The notes under the pieces are model-generated. The model was given only the letters and a program-made list of their open reading frames with translations, was not told where the DNA came from and searched no databases. The position numbers were made by a program, and so were the translations under genes. This document shows, piece after piece, positions 15,899 to 24,411 of a stretch of DNA of 35,841 nt; the stretch's first letter is position 1, and every line of letters begins with the position of its first letter. The stretch spans positions 1 to 35,841 of the forward strand of contig CAIFEV010000015.1 in NCBI GenBank assembly GCA_903789615.1. Reading direction: 5' to 3'. The stretch comes from an uncultured Lachnospiraceae bacterium. GTDB taxonomy: Bacteria > Bacillota > Clostridia > Lachnospirales > Lachnospiraceae.

Positions 15899-16031
15899 AT
15901 CCGCCTCCTCCTTTCACCTGCTTTGCCCCGGCAGCGCAGATGAAATGCCATTTGAGAGATGTCTCTCTATAAGGATACAAATCAGGAGGCCGATTGGTTC
16001 CGCCAGACCGGGAATTTCTACGATGCTTCTC

Positions 16032-16994
16032 TCATTCTGTATACCGTTTTTCCAGCTGCAGCAGGAATTTTTTCGCCTCTATACCGGCTGCGTATCCCGT
16101 GAGACTTCCATCAGCGCCGATGACACGATGACAGGGAATCAGAATCATTATCGGATTGCAATGATTCGCCATTCCGACAGCACGTGAGGCTTTCGCGTTC
16201 CCCACCATCGCTGCCAGCTGCCCGTATGTCCTGGTTTCGCCGTACGGAATCTGCTGAAGATGGCTCCACACATTCTTCTGAAACTCCGTTCCCTCAGGGT
16301 TCACCGGCAGATCAAATGCACGTCTCTCTCCGGCGAAATATTCTTTCAGTTCCGCCTCGCAGGCTTTCACCAATTCACCCGAAGCATCGCCGGGCAGGAT
16401 CCGGTCAGCCGAAATTTTTCCGGCTTCCGTCCCTGCGTCTGCCCTCTCGCGCTCCGCCGGTTCCACCCCGAGAACAGCCTCTCCCGACGCGAAAATCCGC
16501 AGGGGTCCAATCGGCGTGTCCATAACGCTCCGACTGATCGTATTCGCAAAAATCAGCCGGTACCTTGCCGGCGTCATCCGGTCGCTGAAATGGCGGTCAA
16601 ACAATTCCTTCAGGTTCAATTCGTGTTCGCCAAAGGTTTCTTTCAGCCGCTCCTGAATCTGCCCGATTACTTTAAGATACACTTCATCCGGTTTCCCGGT
16701 CGGGTCTTCCATTCCCCAGTCATCATCATAAGGACATTTCACTCCGCAGCCCATGGATATGGCTATGTCCGGAGCCGGAATGTCCCGGATTGTCTTAGAA
16801 CGCTGCGAATGCATATCGATACCGAATTTTTCTTTCATGATGCGGACGGCATTCGGATCAATCTGTACCAGCGGATCTGAACCGGCAGAAAAAAATTCAT
16901 ACCCTTCATATCCGGCATGTCTTGCAAGCGCCTCTGCGATCTGACTGCGGCAGGCGTTGTGCGTACAGATGAATGCCACGATTTTATCTGCCAT
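16032..16994 (-). CDS. arsC: Arsenate reductase (LMW-PTP type) fused to O6-methylguanine-DNA methyltransferase
   Basis: A 320-residue two-domain protein in one continuous frame. Residues 1-137 are a thioredoxin-linked ArsC: P-loop C10-THNAC-R16, resolving cysteines Cys83 and Cys87 (GCGVKCPYDDDWGMEDPTGK). It reduces arsenate to arsenite. Residues 155-320 are a MGMT/Ogt protein: N-terminal MDTPIGPLRIFASG, helix-turn-helix with TYGQLAAMVG and RAVGMANHCNP, and the alkyl-accepting Cys288 in ILIPCHRVIG. The linker is about 20 residues. Start ATG at 16994 with AAAGGA upstream; it overlaps acr3 by 11 bases, so it is the third gene of arsR-acr3-arsC. The ArsC-MGMT joining is not one I know; it may be a true fusion or a deletion product. 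Confidence 0.93.
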   Translation of the reverse strand: MADKIVAFICTHNACRSQIAEALARHAGYEGYEFFSAGSDPLVQIDPNAVRIMKEKFGIDMHSQRSKTIRDIPAPDIAISMGCGVKCPYDDDWGMEDPTGKPDEVYLKVIGQIQERLKETFGEHELNLKELFDRHFSDRMTPARYRLIFANTISRSVMDTPIGPLRIFASGEAVLGVEPAERERADAGTEAGKISADRILPGDASGELVKACEAELKEYFAGERRAFDLPVNPEGTEFQKNVWSHLQQIPYGETRTYGQLAAMVGNAKASRAVGMANHCNPIMILIPCHRVIGADGSLTGYAAGIEAKKFLLQLEKRYTE

Positions 16995-18030
16995 ATGCAA
17001 ACCATCCTTTCGTCCTGTTGGCGATTTTCACCAGCGTGAGCATGACCGGAACTTCCGTCAGAACACCGACCGTCGTCGCAAGTGCGGCGGGGCTTGTGGT
17101 TCCGAACAGGGCAATCGCTACGGCGACAGCCAGCTCAAAGAAATTCGACGCGCCGATCATGCCGGCGGGCGCTGCGATTTCAAACGGCAGCCGGATCAGC
17201 CTGCACGCCCCATAGGCCATGAAGAAAATCACAAAGGTCTGAATGATCAGCGGTACCGCAATCAGCACAATGTGAAGCGGATTGCCGAGAATGACTTCCG
17301 CCTGTGAACTGAAGATGATCACCAGTGTCAGAAGAAGCCCAGCCGTCGTAACGTTATCAAACTTGTGGACAAATACATCTTCCAGATACTCTTTCCCCTT
17401 CTTTCTGGTCACCGCAATACGGGTGATAACGCCCCCTGCCAGAGGAATCACCACGAAAAGGAAAATGCTGACAAACAGCGTGCCGTACGGTACAGACACG
17501 TTGGAAACGCCCAGCAGGAACTTCACGATCGGCACAAAAGCAATCAGAACGATCAGATCATTTGTCGCAACCTGCACCACAGTATAAGCCGGACTGCCGT
17601 TCACCAGCGTACTCCAGACAAAGACCATCGCCGTACAGGGGGCCGCACCCAGAAGCACGGCACCGGCCAGATACTGTGTCCCCAGGTCCGGCGCGATGAA
17701 ATTCCGGAATATCACAAAAAGGAAAAGCCAGGCAAATCCGTACATCGTGAATGGTTTAATCAGCCAGTTTACAATCCATGTGACAAAGAGTCCCTTTGGA
17801 TTTTTCCCGACCTCTTTTACGCTCTGGAAATCAACCTTGATCATCATCGGATAGATCATGATCCAGATCAGAATGGCGATCGGTATAGATATGCCGGAGA
17901 TTTCCATCCTTCCCAGCGTCTTTGGCACGGCCGGAATAAAGCGGCCGATCAGAATGCCGGCGGCCATACAGAGCAGAACCCATAATGTCAGGTATTTCTG
18001 GAAAAAGCTGATTCCGGTCTGTCGTTTCAT
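16984..18030 (-). CDS. acr3: ACR3-family arsenite efflux permease
   Basis: A 348-residue inner-membrane carrier with about ten hydrophobic segments, exporting arsenite. Family features: FFQKYLTLWVLLCMAAGI at the N-terminus, PIAILIWIMIYPMM, and the conserved functional Cys in LGAAPCTAMVFVWS near residue 136; ATNDLIVL and the last third GASNFFELAVAVAIALFG also fit. Start ATG at 18030 overlaps the arsR stop by four bases (ATGA), a sign of coupling. The downstream arsC fusion supplies arsenite from arsenate, so the three genes form a full arsenic resistance operon. Confidence 0.95.
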   Translation of the reverse strand: MKRQTGISFFQKYLTLWVLLCMAAGILIGRFIPAVPKTLGRMEISGISIPIAILIWIMIYPMMIKVDFQSVKEVGKNPKGLFVTWIVNWLIKPFTMYGFAWLFLFVIFRNFIAPDLGTQYLAGAVLLGAAPCTAMVFVWSTLVNGSPAYTVVQVATNDLIVLIAFVPIVKFLLGVSNVSVPYGTLFVSIFLFVVIPLAGGVITRIAVTRKKGKEYLEDVFVHKFDNVTTAGLLLTLVIIFSSQAEVILGNPLHIVLIAVPLIIQTFVIFFMAYGACRLIRLPFEIAAPAGMIGASNFFELAVAVAIALFGTTSPAALATTVGVLTEVPVMLTLVKIANRTKGWFAYGR

Positions 18031-18338
18031 CTGCAGTCACACTTTCCATCCGCGCAGCCCGTATTTTTCTCACAATCCAGTGCGCCGATAAACTCCTGAA
18101 AATCCCGCAGCGTTTCGCAATTCAGGGAATAATAGCTCCATTTGCCATCTTTCCGGACATTAACCAGTCCGCTGCCGCAGAGAATCTTCATGTGATGCGA
18201 CAGTGTCGGCTGCGTAATATCAAACGCCCTGAGGATCACACACGCGCACTTCTCACAGCCCGAAAGCATCTGCACAATTTTCAGCCGGTTCGGATCACCG
18301 AGCGCCTTGCAGATGGACGAAATATTTTCGGTTTCCAT
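18027..18338 (-). CDS. arsR: ArsR-family arsenic-responsive repressor
   Basis: A 103-residue winged-helix repressor: ALGDPNRLKIVQML opens the fold, TQPTLSHHMKIL is the recognition helix, and KDGKWSYYSLN is the wing. Metalloid binding is likely through Cys residues in CEKCACVIL just before the recognition helix, and possibly the C-terminal cluster CEKNTGCADGKCDC. When arsenite binds, such proteins leave the operator. ATG at 18338 with AAGGAG upstream. First gene of arsR-acr3-arsC, with a promoter and palindromic operator immediately upstream. Confidence 0.93.
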   Translation of the reverse strand: METENISSICKALGDPNRLKIVQMLSGCEKCACVILRAFDITQPTLSHHMKILCGSGLVNVRKDGKWSYYSLNCETLRDFQEFIGALDCEKNTGCADGKCDCR

Positions 18339-18363
18339 GATACTCCTTCCTGTTTTAAAGATT

Positions 18364-18410
18364 GATGATCATCTATGAATAATAGTAGTCATTGCATAGA
18401 TATCTGTCAA
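18364..18410 (-). promoter_or_regulatory. ars operon promoter and ArsR operator
   Basis: On the minus strand TTGACA (18405-18410), exactly 17 bases, then TACTAT (18382-18387) form a strong promoter. GATGATCATC (18364-18373), a perfect ten-base palindrome flanked by AT on each side, covers the expected start of transcription. A smaller palindrome AGATATCT lies in the spacer. Either may bind ArsR. Confidence 0.75.
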
Positions 18411-18444
18411 TATATTTCATCTGCCGGGAATTTCAGCAAGGCTG

Positions 18445-19794
18445 TCAGGCAACCATCGCTTTTTCTTTGCGGTTCCAGTGCTTCAGGAAATATAACACCT
18501 CGATGACACATGTCGCCATCCAGCCGACCGGATAGCCGAATCCTACAATCTGCGCCGTATTCATGACGAATCGGGTGACGAAGAAAAGATACGTCTGCCG
18601 CACCGCCACGAAGCCGATCAGCATAATGAACATCGGCCCGACGGAATCGCCACGGCCGCGCAGGCAGCCGGCCAGCACATGATTGATGTCGTTGGGAAGC
18701 AGGAAGAAACAGTTCATCCGCACAAACATTGCGCCATTTGCCACCACTACCGGATCATCCGTGAAAAGTTCGATTGCCTGCGGTGCCACGATCCAGATCA
18801 GGGCAGAGGTGGCAAGCGTTAAAATCAGACTCATGTAAACGCTGGCTTTTGTTCCCTTGTTCACACGGTCCATCTTCTTCGCGCCGTTGTTCTGCCCGAC
18901 AAAAGTTGTTGCCGCCATGGCCATGCTCTGCACCGGCAGAAAGATAAACGAATCAACCTTATTGTAACAGCTCCATCCGGCCATGACCGTCGAGCCGAAG
19001 TAATTGATGTAACTCTGAACAAATAGGTTTGAAAACGATGTGATCACCGACTGAATGCCGGTCGGAAGTCCGATCCGCATGATATTGCCAAATTCCGCGC
19101 GGTCAATCTGGATATCCTTCCACACGAAGCGGAACTCGCCCTTCTCCACGGTAAGAAGAAACATGACAGCCGCGGCGGAAATCCCCTGCGCGATAATCGT
19201 GGCATACGCCACACCCGCGATCCCCAGTCCAAACTGAAGGACAAACTGAAGATCCAGGAAAATATTCGCGACACTCGTGATAATCAACAGAATCAGCGGT
19301 CTTCTGGAGTCTCCCACTGCGCGCAGAATCGCACTGCCCATGTTGTAAAGCAGCAGCCCGGAAACACCGGCAAAATATATCAAAAGATATACCGCCGCCT
19401 GATCAAAGACATCATCCGGCGTATCCATCAGGCGAAGCATGAAATTCACGCCGCGGATACCAAGAAACGTGAAAAGAGCACAGCAGATAAAAGTAGTCGT
19501 GACAGCCGTCTCGACCGCGGTGTGAAGCCGTTTCCAGTCATCTGCCCCGTACGCATTGCTGATAATGACCCCGGCGCCTGTCGAAAATCCGTTGAAGAAA
19601 AAGATTGCAAGGTTCGTGATCATCGAGGTCGAACCAACCGCCGCAAGCGCCTGCGTTCCGACAAAATTGCCCACGACAATCGAGTCAACCGTATTGTACA
19701 GCAGCTGAAATACATTACCGAACATCAGCGGCAGAGCAAACATCAGTATCTGCCGGCCGATCGGCCCGCTGGTCATATCCCTCTCTTTTTTCAT
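18445..19794 (-). CDS. MATE-family multidrug efflux transporter (intact)
   Basis: A 449-residue exporter with about 12 membrane segments and the usual MATE signposts: GPIGRQILMFALPLMFGN at the N-terminus, LLYNTVDSIVVGNFVG in segment 1-2, and in the second half IGLPTGIQSVITSFSNLF and AATTFVGQNNGAKK. Length is normal for the family, unlike the wrecked copy at 5108-5769. Such proteins export cationic drugs or metabolites with Na+ or H+. The start at 19794 has GAGGAAT further upstream; the alternative ATG at 19776 has GAGAGG close by. The drug range cannot be inferred. It ends just before the ars promoter. Confidence 0.92.
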   Translation of the reverse strand: MKKERDMTSGPIGRQILMFALPLMFGNVFQLLYNTVDSIVVGNFVGTQALAAVGSTSMITNLAIFFFNGFSTGAGVIISNAYGADDWKRLHTAVETAVTTTFICCALFTFLGIRGVNFMLRLMDTPDDVFDQAAVYLLIYFAGVSGLLLYNMGSAILRAVGDSRRPLILLIITSVANIFLDLQFVLQFGLGIAGVAYATIIAQGISAAAVMFLLTVEKGEFRFVWKDIQIDRAEFGNIMRIGLPTGIQSVITSFSNLFVQSYINYFGSTVMAGWSCYNKVDSFIFLPVQSMAMAATTFVGQNNGAKKMDRVNKGTKASVYMSLILTLATSALIWIVAPQAIELFTDDPVVVANGAMFVRMNCFFLLPNDINHVLAGCLRGRGDSVGPMFIMLIGFVAVRQTYLFFVTRFVMNTAQIVGFGYPVGWMATCVIEVLYFLKHWNRKEKAMVA

Positions 19795-19967
19795 TCGTAC
19801 TTTATTCCTCGCTCCTCATACTGCTTCTTTTCCCCCCGATTAATCCTGTCTGTCAATTGAATTCCATTCCGTCCTGTCCGCTCCTTAAACTATCATCTGA
19901 TTTCACAAGAATAATGATGTCTCCCATTTTACACCGTCGTATTAAAACATTCCATGTGCCGAAAAAG

Positions 19968-20054
19968 CAAAAAAATATCAGCTCTCCGCATCCGCAAAGG
20001 CCTGACGATGCGAAAAACTGATACTTACTCGCCGGATACATTTCCGTATCCGGC
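19968..20054 (-). terminator. Terminator region after the flavin-fold gene
   Basis: Read on the minus strand, a perfect nine-base stem GCCGGATAC/GTATCCGGC (20031-20054) comes first, then a larger two-part stem, TATCAG/CTGATA with CGCATC/GATGCG inside (19976-20021), followed by TTTTTTT at 19968-19975. The second is a good rho-independent terminator for the gene ending at 20110. The rest of 19795-19967 holds nothing I recognise. Confidence 0.7.
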
Positions 20055-20109
20055 TTAAAGCCACCCGGAGGCGTCAATCCGCCATCTCGGTTTTTGTTTC
20101 TTTCAGGAT

Positions 20110-20589
20110 TTATTTCTCGTGGATCTTCTTCCCCGTGATGTGTTCCGGCACGATTTCAAGTACCTGAACCCTTGTTTTGTTCCGCTCCAGATCGGCCACG
20201 TATGTGTCCCCGATGTGCTCCGGGTAAATGTGACGGGCCAGATCCATCGCGCATTTCAGCACTTTTTCGCGGTTTTCAACCATGCTGATACGTCCGAAGA
20301 CAATGACGCTCTTCACATACAGGGCAAAATCGCCTGGAACGGCCGGCTGGTCTTCTATGACGGTAAAGGAAACCTTGTCATTGCTTTTCAGGGCATCGAT
20401 CTTGTGTCCTTCGCCCGCGCAGTGAATGTAGATATGCCCGTCTTCTCCGCAGTAATAGTTAACCGGGACACCGTACGGATACCCGTCGTCACCGATCAGG
20501 GACAAAACACCGCGGTGCCCGTTTTTAAGGACCGCCATCGCATCGCTGTCTTCCAGCTGCTGTTTGAATCTTCTCATCTTTCTGAACAT
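20110..20589 (-). CDS. Pyridoxamine 5'-phosphate oxidase-fold flavoprotein (NimA-like)
   Basis: A 159-residue split beta-barrel protein of the PNPOx-like family that binds FMN or F420-like flavins. Features: FKQQLEDSDAMAVLKNGHRG, then VLSLIGDDGYPYGVPVNYYC (the second strand pair), then IYIHCAGEGHKIDALKSNDK with the flavin-phosphate binding Lys, and VFGRISMVE. This subgroup includes the nitroimidazole reductases NimA-J, but the same look is shared by many proteins of unknown role. I start at the ATG at 20589, eight bases from AGGAGG; the ATG at 20595 is only two bases from it. Single gene with a terminator behind. Confidence 0.88.
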   Translation of the reverse strand: MFRKMRRFKQQLEDSDAMAVLKNGHRGVLSLIGDDGYPYGVPVNYYCGEDGHIYIHCAGEGHKIDALKSNDKVSFTVIEDQPAVPGDFALYVKSVIVFGRISMVENREKVLKCAMDLARHIYPEHIGDTYVADLERNKTRVQVLEIVPEHITGKKIHEK

Positions 20590-20652
20590 ATGCATTCCCT
20601 CCTGGAACTGCCAATAACCGGCTTTGATCTTACCACGAATATCCTGTCTGCT

Positions 20653-20868
20653 CTATGTCCAGATCTTCTTTTGCAGATATTTTACAGGTACCTTCTTCGT
20701 GAGCCAGACGCCATTCACAGAGCGGTAAAACGCGTATCCGTCACGCTTCATATCTCCTGCTCTGGCAAGATAAATCACCGGCTTTCCATAGACAAGCGTA
20801 TTTTCCGCAGCCATTAACGTAAAGCCTTCCGGAATACCCGATAAAGCCGTATAATGGAGTAAGTTCAA
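20653..20868 (-). pseudogene. kptA: RNA 2'-phosphotransferase (KptA/Tpt1), C-terminal stub
   Basis: The 71-codon frame ends with GKPVIYLARAGDMKRDGYAF, YRSVNGVWLTKKVPVKYL, which matches the last 50 residues of KptA (GKPVIYxVxAGxMxRDGYxFYxSxNGVWLTxxVPxKYI). KptA enzymes have about 180 residues, so the N-terminal catalytic half is missing. The frame opens with a TTG and no ribosome binding site. A remnant beside an IS256 fragment at 20948. Confidence 0.8.
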
Positions 20869-20947
20869 TTGTTTAAAAGAGCCAATGGCTCAGCCTTTAG
20901 GTATAATGAGAATCGCGGCATTCAACACAGTACCGAAGGGAAAACCA

Positions 20948-21076
20948 ATGACTAAACTCAGTATTACATTGAATCAGGACGAAATTCCACGGTTACTTTC
21001 TGCCAGCCGCCCCGTTACGGCCATGGCGGAAATGGCCATGAATGGTGTATCCACAAGGAAATCGCAAGGGTCATAG
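20948..21076 (+). mobile_element. IS256-family transposase remnant
   Basis: A 42-codon frame from the ATG at 20948 reads MTKLSITLNQDEIPRLLSAS, the N-terminus of clostridial IS256 transposases, then jumps straight to AMAEMAMNGVSTRKS, which in the full protein lies about 100 residues later (AxAEMVxNGVSTRKV). The DDE catalytic domain is gone. So the element is inactive and has an internal deletion. Terminal inverted repeats were not found. Confidence 0.75.
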
Positions 21077-21092
21077 AAACACTCTGCATAAT

Positions 21093-22022
21093 ATGTCATC
21101 TACTACCAAGAAAAATCTGCAATGCAGCGCCGCAGCGCATTTTCATCTCCCGGGGCTGTTTGAGTTCTTTGATTTTTACCGCGTATTCCTGCCTCTCTAC
21201 CGGAAGCACCGCGAGTATTTCTATGACTGGTGCGACATCGGTTCAATCTACGGCGCGCCGGCCGGCTGTCTGTGGAGCGGCGGCCGTGTCGGATCCGGGA
21301 ATGGCAATCCGCGTGACGTGCTGGCTCTGACGCGTGAATACGGGATCTCCGCGAGGCTCACGTTCAGCAATTCTTTGCTTCAAAAAGAACATCTGGCGGA
21401 TGAGCGGTGCAATGAACTCTGCCGCCTTTTTGAGGAAAGTCCCGGTCCTGAAAACGGCGTGATCGTCCACTCCGATCTTCTGGTCCCGCACCTGCGCAAA
21501 AATTTTCCGCATCTGTACCTGGTTTCTTCCACCACGAAAGTCCTCACCGATTTCACGGCGCTTGAGGCGGAATGTGACCGGGAAGAATTCCGGTACGTTG
21601 TCCCGGATTTCCGGCTGAACCGGCAATTTGCCAGGCTGGCGCGCCTGAACACACGCCGGAAAGATAAGATCGAGTTTTTGTGCAATGAATGCTGCGATTT
21701 CGGATGCCGGAACCGCAGGGCCTGTTATGAGGCCGTGAGCCGGATCGCACTGGGAGCGCCAGGGGATGCTTTCACCTGCAGGGCGCCGGGTGCAGCGCAA
21801 GGGTACCGCTTTTCCAAAGCCATGGAAAATCCCGGATTCATCAGCGTTCAGGATATTCAGGAGCGTTATCTTCCGATGGGGTTCTCCAACTTTAAGATTG
21901 AGGGGCGGAGTCTTGGCAGCGCGCTGATTCTTGAATTTCTGCTCTACTACATGACCCGGCCGGCTTGTCAGCTCAAAGTCCGGGAGGAAATCTATCTGGA
22001 CAATGAATTGGATCTTTTCTGA
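21093..22022 (+). CDS. Peptidase U32-like protein, unknown role
   Basis: About 309 residues, soluble. The core reads like a U32-type TIM barrel: an N-terminal LFEFFDFYRVFLPLYRKHRE, mid SARLTFSNSLL, HSDLLVPHLRKNFP, then VVPDFRLNRQF, a cysteine set CNECCDFGCRNRRAC (possible Fe-S ligands), and FKIEGRSLGS near the C-terminus, which recalls the KIEGR motif of U32 proteins such as UbiU. I do not recognise a named member. The ATG at 21093 has no good ribosome binding site, and the gene begins just after the IS256 remnant, so its original 5' end may have been altered. hcp follows 131 bases later in the same direction. Confidence 0.6.
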   Translation: MSSTTKKNLQCSAAAHFHLPGLFEFFDFYRVFLPLYRKHREYFYDWCDIGSIYGAPAGCLWSGGRVGSGNGNPRDVLALTREYGISARLTFSNSLLQKEHLADERCNELCRLFEESPGPENGVIVHSDLLVPHLRKNFPHLYLVSSTTKVLTDFTALEAECDREEFRYVVPDFRLNRQFARLARLNTRRKDKIEFLCNECCDFGCRNRRACYEAVSRIALGAPGDAFTCRAPGAAQGYRFSKAMENPGFISVQDIQERYLPMGFSNFKIEGRSLGSALILEFLLYYMTRPACQLKVREEIYLDNELDLF

Positions 22023-22036
22023 AAATACGCATCCTT

Positions 22037-22076
22037 TGTTGTTTCAGCAACATAAATGGTGCACAGTCTGTGCCAT
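22037..22076. promoter_or_regulatory. Dyad symmetries upstream of hcp
   Basis: Two dyads lie in the gap before hcp: TGTTG-N6-CAACA (22037-22052), with the 6-base spacing of CRP/FNR-type operators, and GGTGCACAG-T-CTGTGCC (22058-22074), a near palindrome with a bulge. hcp genes in anaerobes are often controlled by the CRP/FNR-family regulator HcpR, so the first may be its site. Inference only. Confidence 0.4.
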
Positions 22077-22153
22077 AATCCTGATCAAGTGATGAAAGCA
22101 CCACACAATAATACAGGGCAGTAAATAAGATCGCTTAAATAAAGGAGAACAAA

Positions 22154-23797
22154 ATGGAAAACAAGATGTTCTGTTACCAGTGCCAGGAAACAGCCGGATG
22201 CAAGGGATGCACGATCTCAGGCGTCTGCGGAAAGAAGCCGGAAGTAGCCCTTATGCAGGATCTTCTGATTTATGTTACGAAGGGTCTTTCAAGCGTGACC
22301 ACGAGACTTCGCGAAGAAGGAAAAGCGATTGATCCGAAAGTCAATCACCTGGTAACCGTAAACCTGTTTACGACCATCACCAATGCCAACTTCGACCGCG
22401 AGGCAATCATCCGCGACATTGAGGAAACACTTTCCGTCAAGGAAGAGCTTCTCGGCCAGCTTGAAAACAAGGATAATCTTCCGGAAGCAGCCCTCTGGAA
22501 CGGCAAGCCGGAAGAATTCGACAGCAAGGCAGCCCTTGTCGGCGTTCTTTCCACGAAGGACGAGGACATCCGTTCTCTGCGCGAACTGATCACCTATGGC
22601 CTGAAAGGTCTTTCCGCTTATTCCAAGCACGCGAATGCGCTTCTTCACGATGATGAGGAAGTAGACATCTTTATCCAGAAAGCCCTCGCGAAGACGCTGG
22701 ATGACTCCCTGACAGTAGACGATCTGGTGGCGCTCACTCTTGAGACCGGCAAGTACGGCGTACAGGGCATGGCGCTTCTTGACAAGGCCAACACCGATGC
22801 TTACGGAAATCCTGAGGTTACGACTGTCGATATCGGCGTGCGCAAGAACCCGGGCATCCTGATTTCCGGCCATGACCTGCGGGATCTTGAGATGCTGCTT
22901 GAGCAGACACAGGGAACAGGTGTCGATGTTTACACCCATTCCGAGATGCTTCCGGCTCATTACTATCCGGCATTTAAAAAATATCCGAATTTCGCCGGAA
23001 ACTATGGCAACGCATGGTGGAAACAGAAAGAGGAATTCGAGAAATTCAACGGTCCGATCCTGATGACGACCAACTGCATCGTGCCGCCGGCAGAAAGCTA
23101 CAAGGACCGTCTCTGGACAACCGGCGCGGCTGGTTTCCCGGGATGCAGACACATCGACGGCGAGTACGGCCAGACCAAAGATTTCTCCGCCATCATCGAG
23201 CAGGCAAAGAAGTGCCAGGCTCCGACAGAAATCGAGACAGGATCGATCGTCGGCGGATTTGCGCATGAGCAGGTATTCGCACTGGCAGATAAGGTCGTTG
23301 ACGCGGTAAAGAGCGGCGCAATCCGCAAATTTGTCGTGATGGCAGGCTGCGACGGCAGACAGAGATCCCGCGAGTATTATACGGAGTTCGCCAAGCGCCT
23401 GCCGAAGGATGTCGTGATTCTGACAGCCGGATGCGCAAAGTACAAGTACAACAAGCTGAACCTGGGCGACATCAACGGAATTCCGCGCGTGCTTGACGCA
23501 GGCCAGTGCAACGACTCCTATTCTCTTGCGCTGATCGCGCTGAAGCTGAAGGAGATCTTCGGGCTGGATGACATCAATGACCTTCCGATCGCTTTCAACA
23601 TCGCATGGTACGAGCAGAAGGCTGTCATCGTGCTCCTGGCACTGCTCTATCTGGGCGTGAAGAACATTCACCTCGGACCGACCCTTCCGGCTTTCCTTTC
23701 CCCGAATGTGGCGAAGGTGCTGGTTGACAATTTCGGCATCGCCGGCATCGGAACCGTTGATGATGATTTAAAGCTGTTCTTCGGAGAAAACGCTTAA
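22154..23797 (+). CDS. hcp: Hydroxylamine reductase / hybrid cluster protein
   Basis: Hcp is a cytosolic Fe-S protein that reduces hydroxylamine in vitro and acts as an NO reductase under nitrosative stress. At 547 residues it is a class I/anaerobe-type enzyme: the N-terminal cluster ligands C7-x2-C10-x8-C19-x5-C25 are present, and [29 protein letters not shown] and [17 protein letters not shown] provide hybrid-cluster residues. Start ATG at 22154 with AAAGGAG. Its TAA is directly followed by the ATG of a uracil-DNA glycosylase gene with no gap, so the two are co-translated. Dyads upstream suggest HcpR- or NO-type control. Confidence 0.96.
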   Translation: MENKMFCYQCQETAGCKGCTISGVCGKKPEVALMQDLLIYVTKGLSSVTTRLREEGKAIDPKVNHLVTVNLFTTITNANFDREAIIRDIEETLSVKEELLGQLENKDNLPEAALWNGKPEEFDSKAALVGVLSTKDEDIRSLRELITYGLKGLSAYSKHANALLHDDEEVDIFIQKALAKTLDDSLTVDDLVALTLETGKYGVQGMALLDKANTDAYGNPEVTTVDIGVRKNPGILISGHDLRDLEMLLEQTQGTGVDVYTHSEMLPAHYYPAFKKYPNFAGNYGNAWWKQKEEFEKFNGPILMTTNCIVPPAESYKDRLWTTGAAGFPGCRHIDGEYGQTKDFSAIIEQAKKCQAPTEIETGSIVGGFAHEQVFALADKVVDAVKSGAIRKFVVMAGCDGRQRSREYYTEFAKRLPKDVVILTAGCAKYKYNKLNLGDINGIPRVLDAGQCNDSYSLALIALKLKEIFGLDDINDLPIAFNIAWYEQKAVIVLLALLYLGVKNIHLGPTLPAFLSPNVAKVLVDNFGIAGIGTVDDDLKLFFGENA

Positions 23798-24376
23798 ATG
23801 ACGGTAGATAAAATCAAACGCAGATTAGAAGCGGATGAAAGAAATCAATCGTACACAAAACGCGGCGTCTATCCGGTATTCCAGGTAGACAAGGATGCAA
23901 GAATCCTCATCATCGGACAGGCGCCGGGGAAAAAAGTGGAGGAGACCGGAATCCCGTTCAACGACAAGTCAGGTGAAAAGCTGATCAGCTGGATGGGAAT
24001 CGACCGGGATACATTCTATTCGCCGAGAATCGCCATCGTCCCCATGGATTTCTATTATCCGGGGAAGGGGCGCTCCGGCGATCTCCCGCCGAGAAAGTTC
24101 ATCGCCAGGGAGTACCATCCGGAAATCCTTGGCATGATGCCGGACGTCCGGCTCACCATCCTGATCGGCAAGTATTCTGTGGACTACTATCTCAAGGACA
24201 GAAAACACAGGAACCTCACCGAAACGGTCGCAGCCTACAAAGAATACCTGCCGGACTATTTCCCGATCGTGCATCCAAGTCCGCTGAACTTCCGGTGGCT
24301 GGCGAAGAATCCCTGGTTCGAAGAGCAGGCGGTTCCGGATCTGCAAAAAAAAGTCCGCGAAATTCTCGCGAAGTAA
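23798..24376 (+). CDS. Uracil-DNA glycosylase family protein
   Basis: A 192-residue enzyme of the UDG fold that removes uracil from DNA. Motif A is GQAPGKKVEETGIPFNDKSG (from residue 40) and motif B is HPSPLN (His159), both near the expected spacing. The four cysteines of Fe-S family 4 UDGs are missing, which matches the small 'UDG-like' group common in Firmicutes. The ATG abuts the hcp stop with no gap and no separate ribosome binding site of note, so it depends on hcp translation. Pairing with an NO-detoxifying gene makes sense because nitrosative stress deaminates cytosine to uracil. A branched terminator follows. Confidence 0.9.
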   Translation: MTVDKIKRRLEADERNQSYTKRGVYPVFQVDKDARILIIGQAPGKKVEETGIPFNDKSGEKLISWMGIDRDTFYSPRIAIVPMDFYYPGKGRSGDLPPRKFIAREYHPEILGMMPDVRLTILIGKYSVDYYLKDRKHRNLTETVAAYKEYLPDYFPIVHPSPLNFRWLAKNPWFEEQAVPDLQKKVREILAK

Positions 24377-24411
24377 GACATCAGATGACGGAATATCAAA
24401 ATTAGAGGAAT

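Noticed and set aside
22289-23671. A 460-codon minus-strand frame opposite hcp
   Set aside because: It is the antisense shadow of a highly biased gene; the plus-strand hcp is intact with all cluster cysteines, and the antisense frame has no ribosome binding site or recognisable motif.
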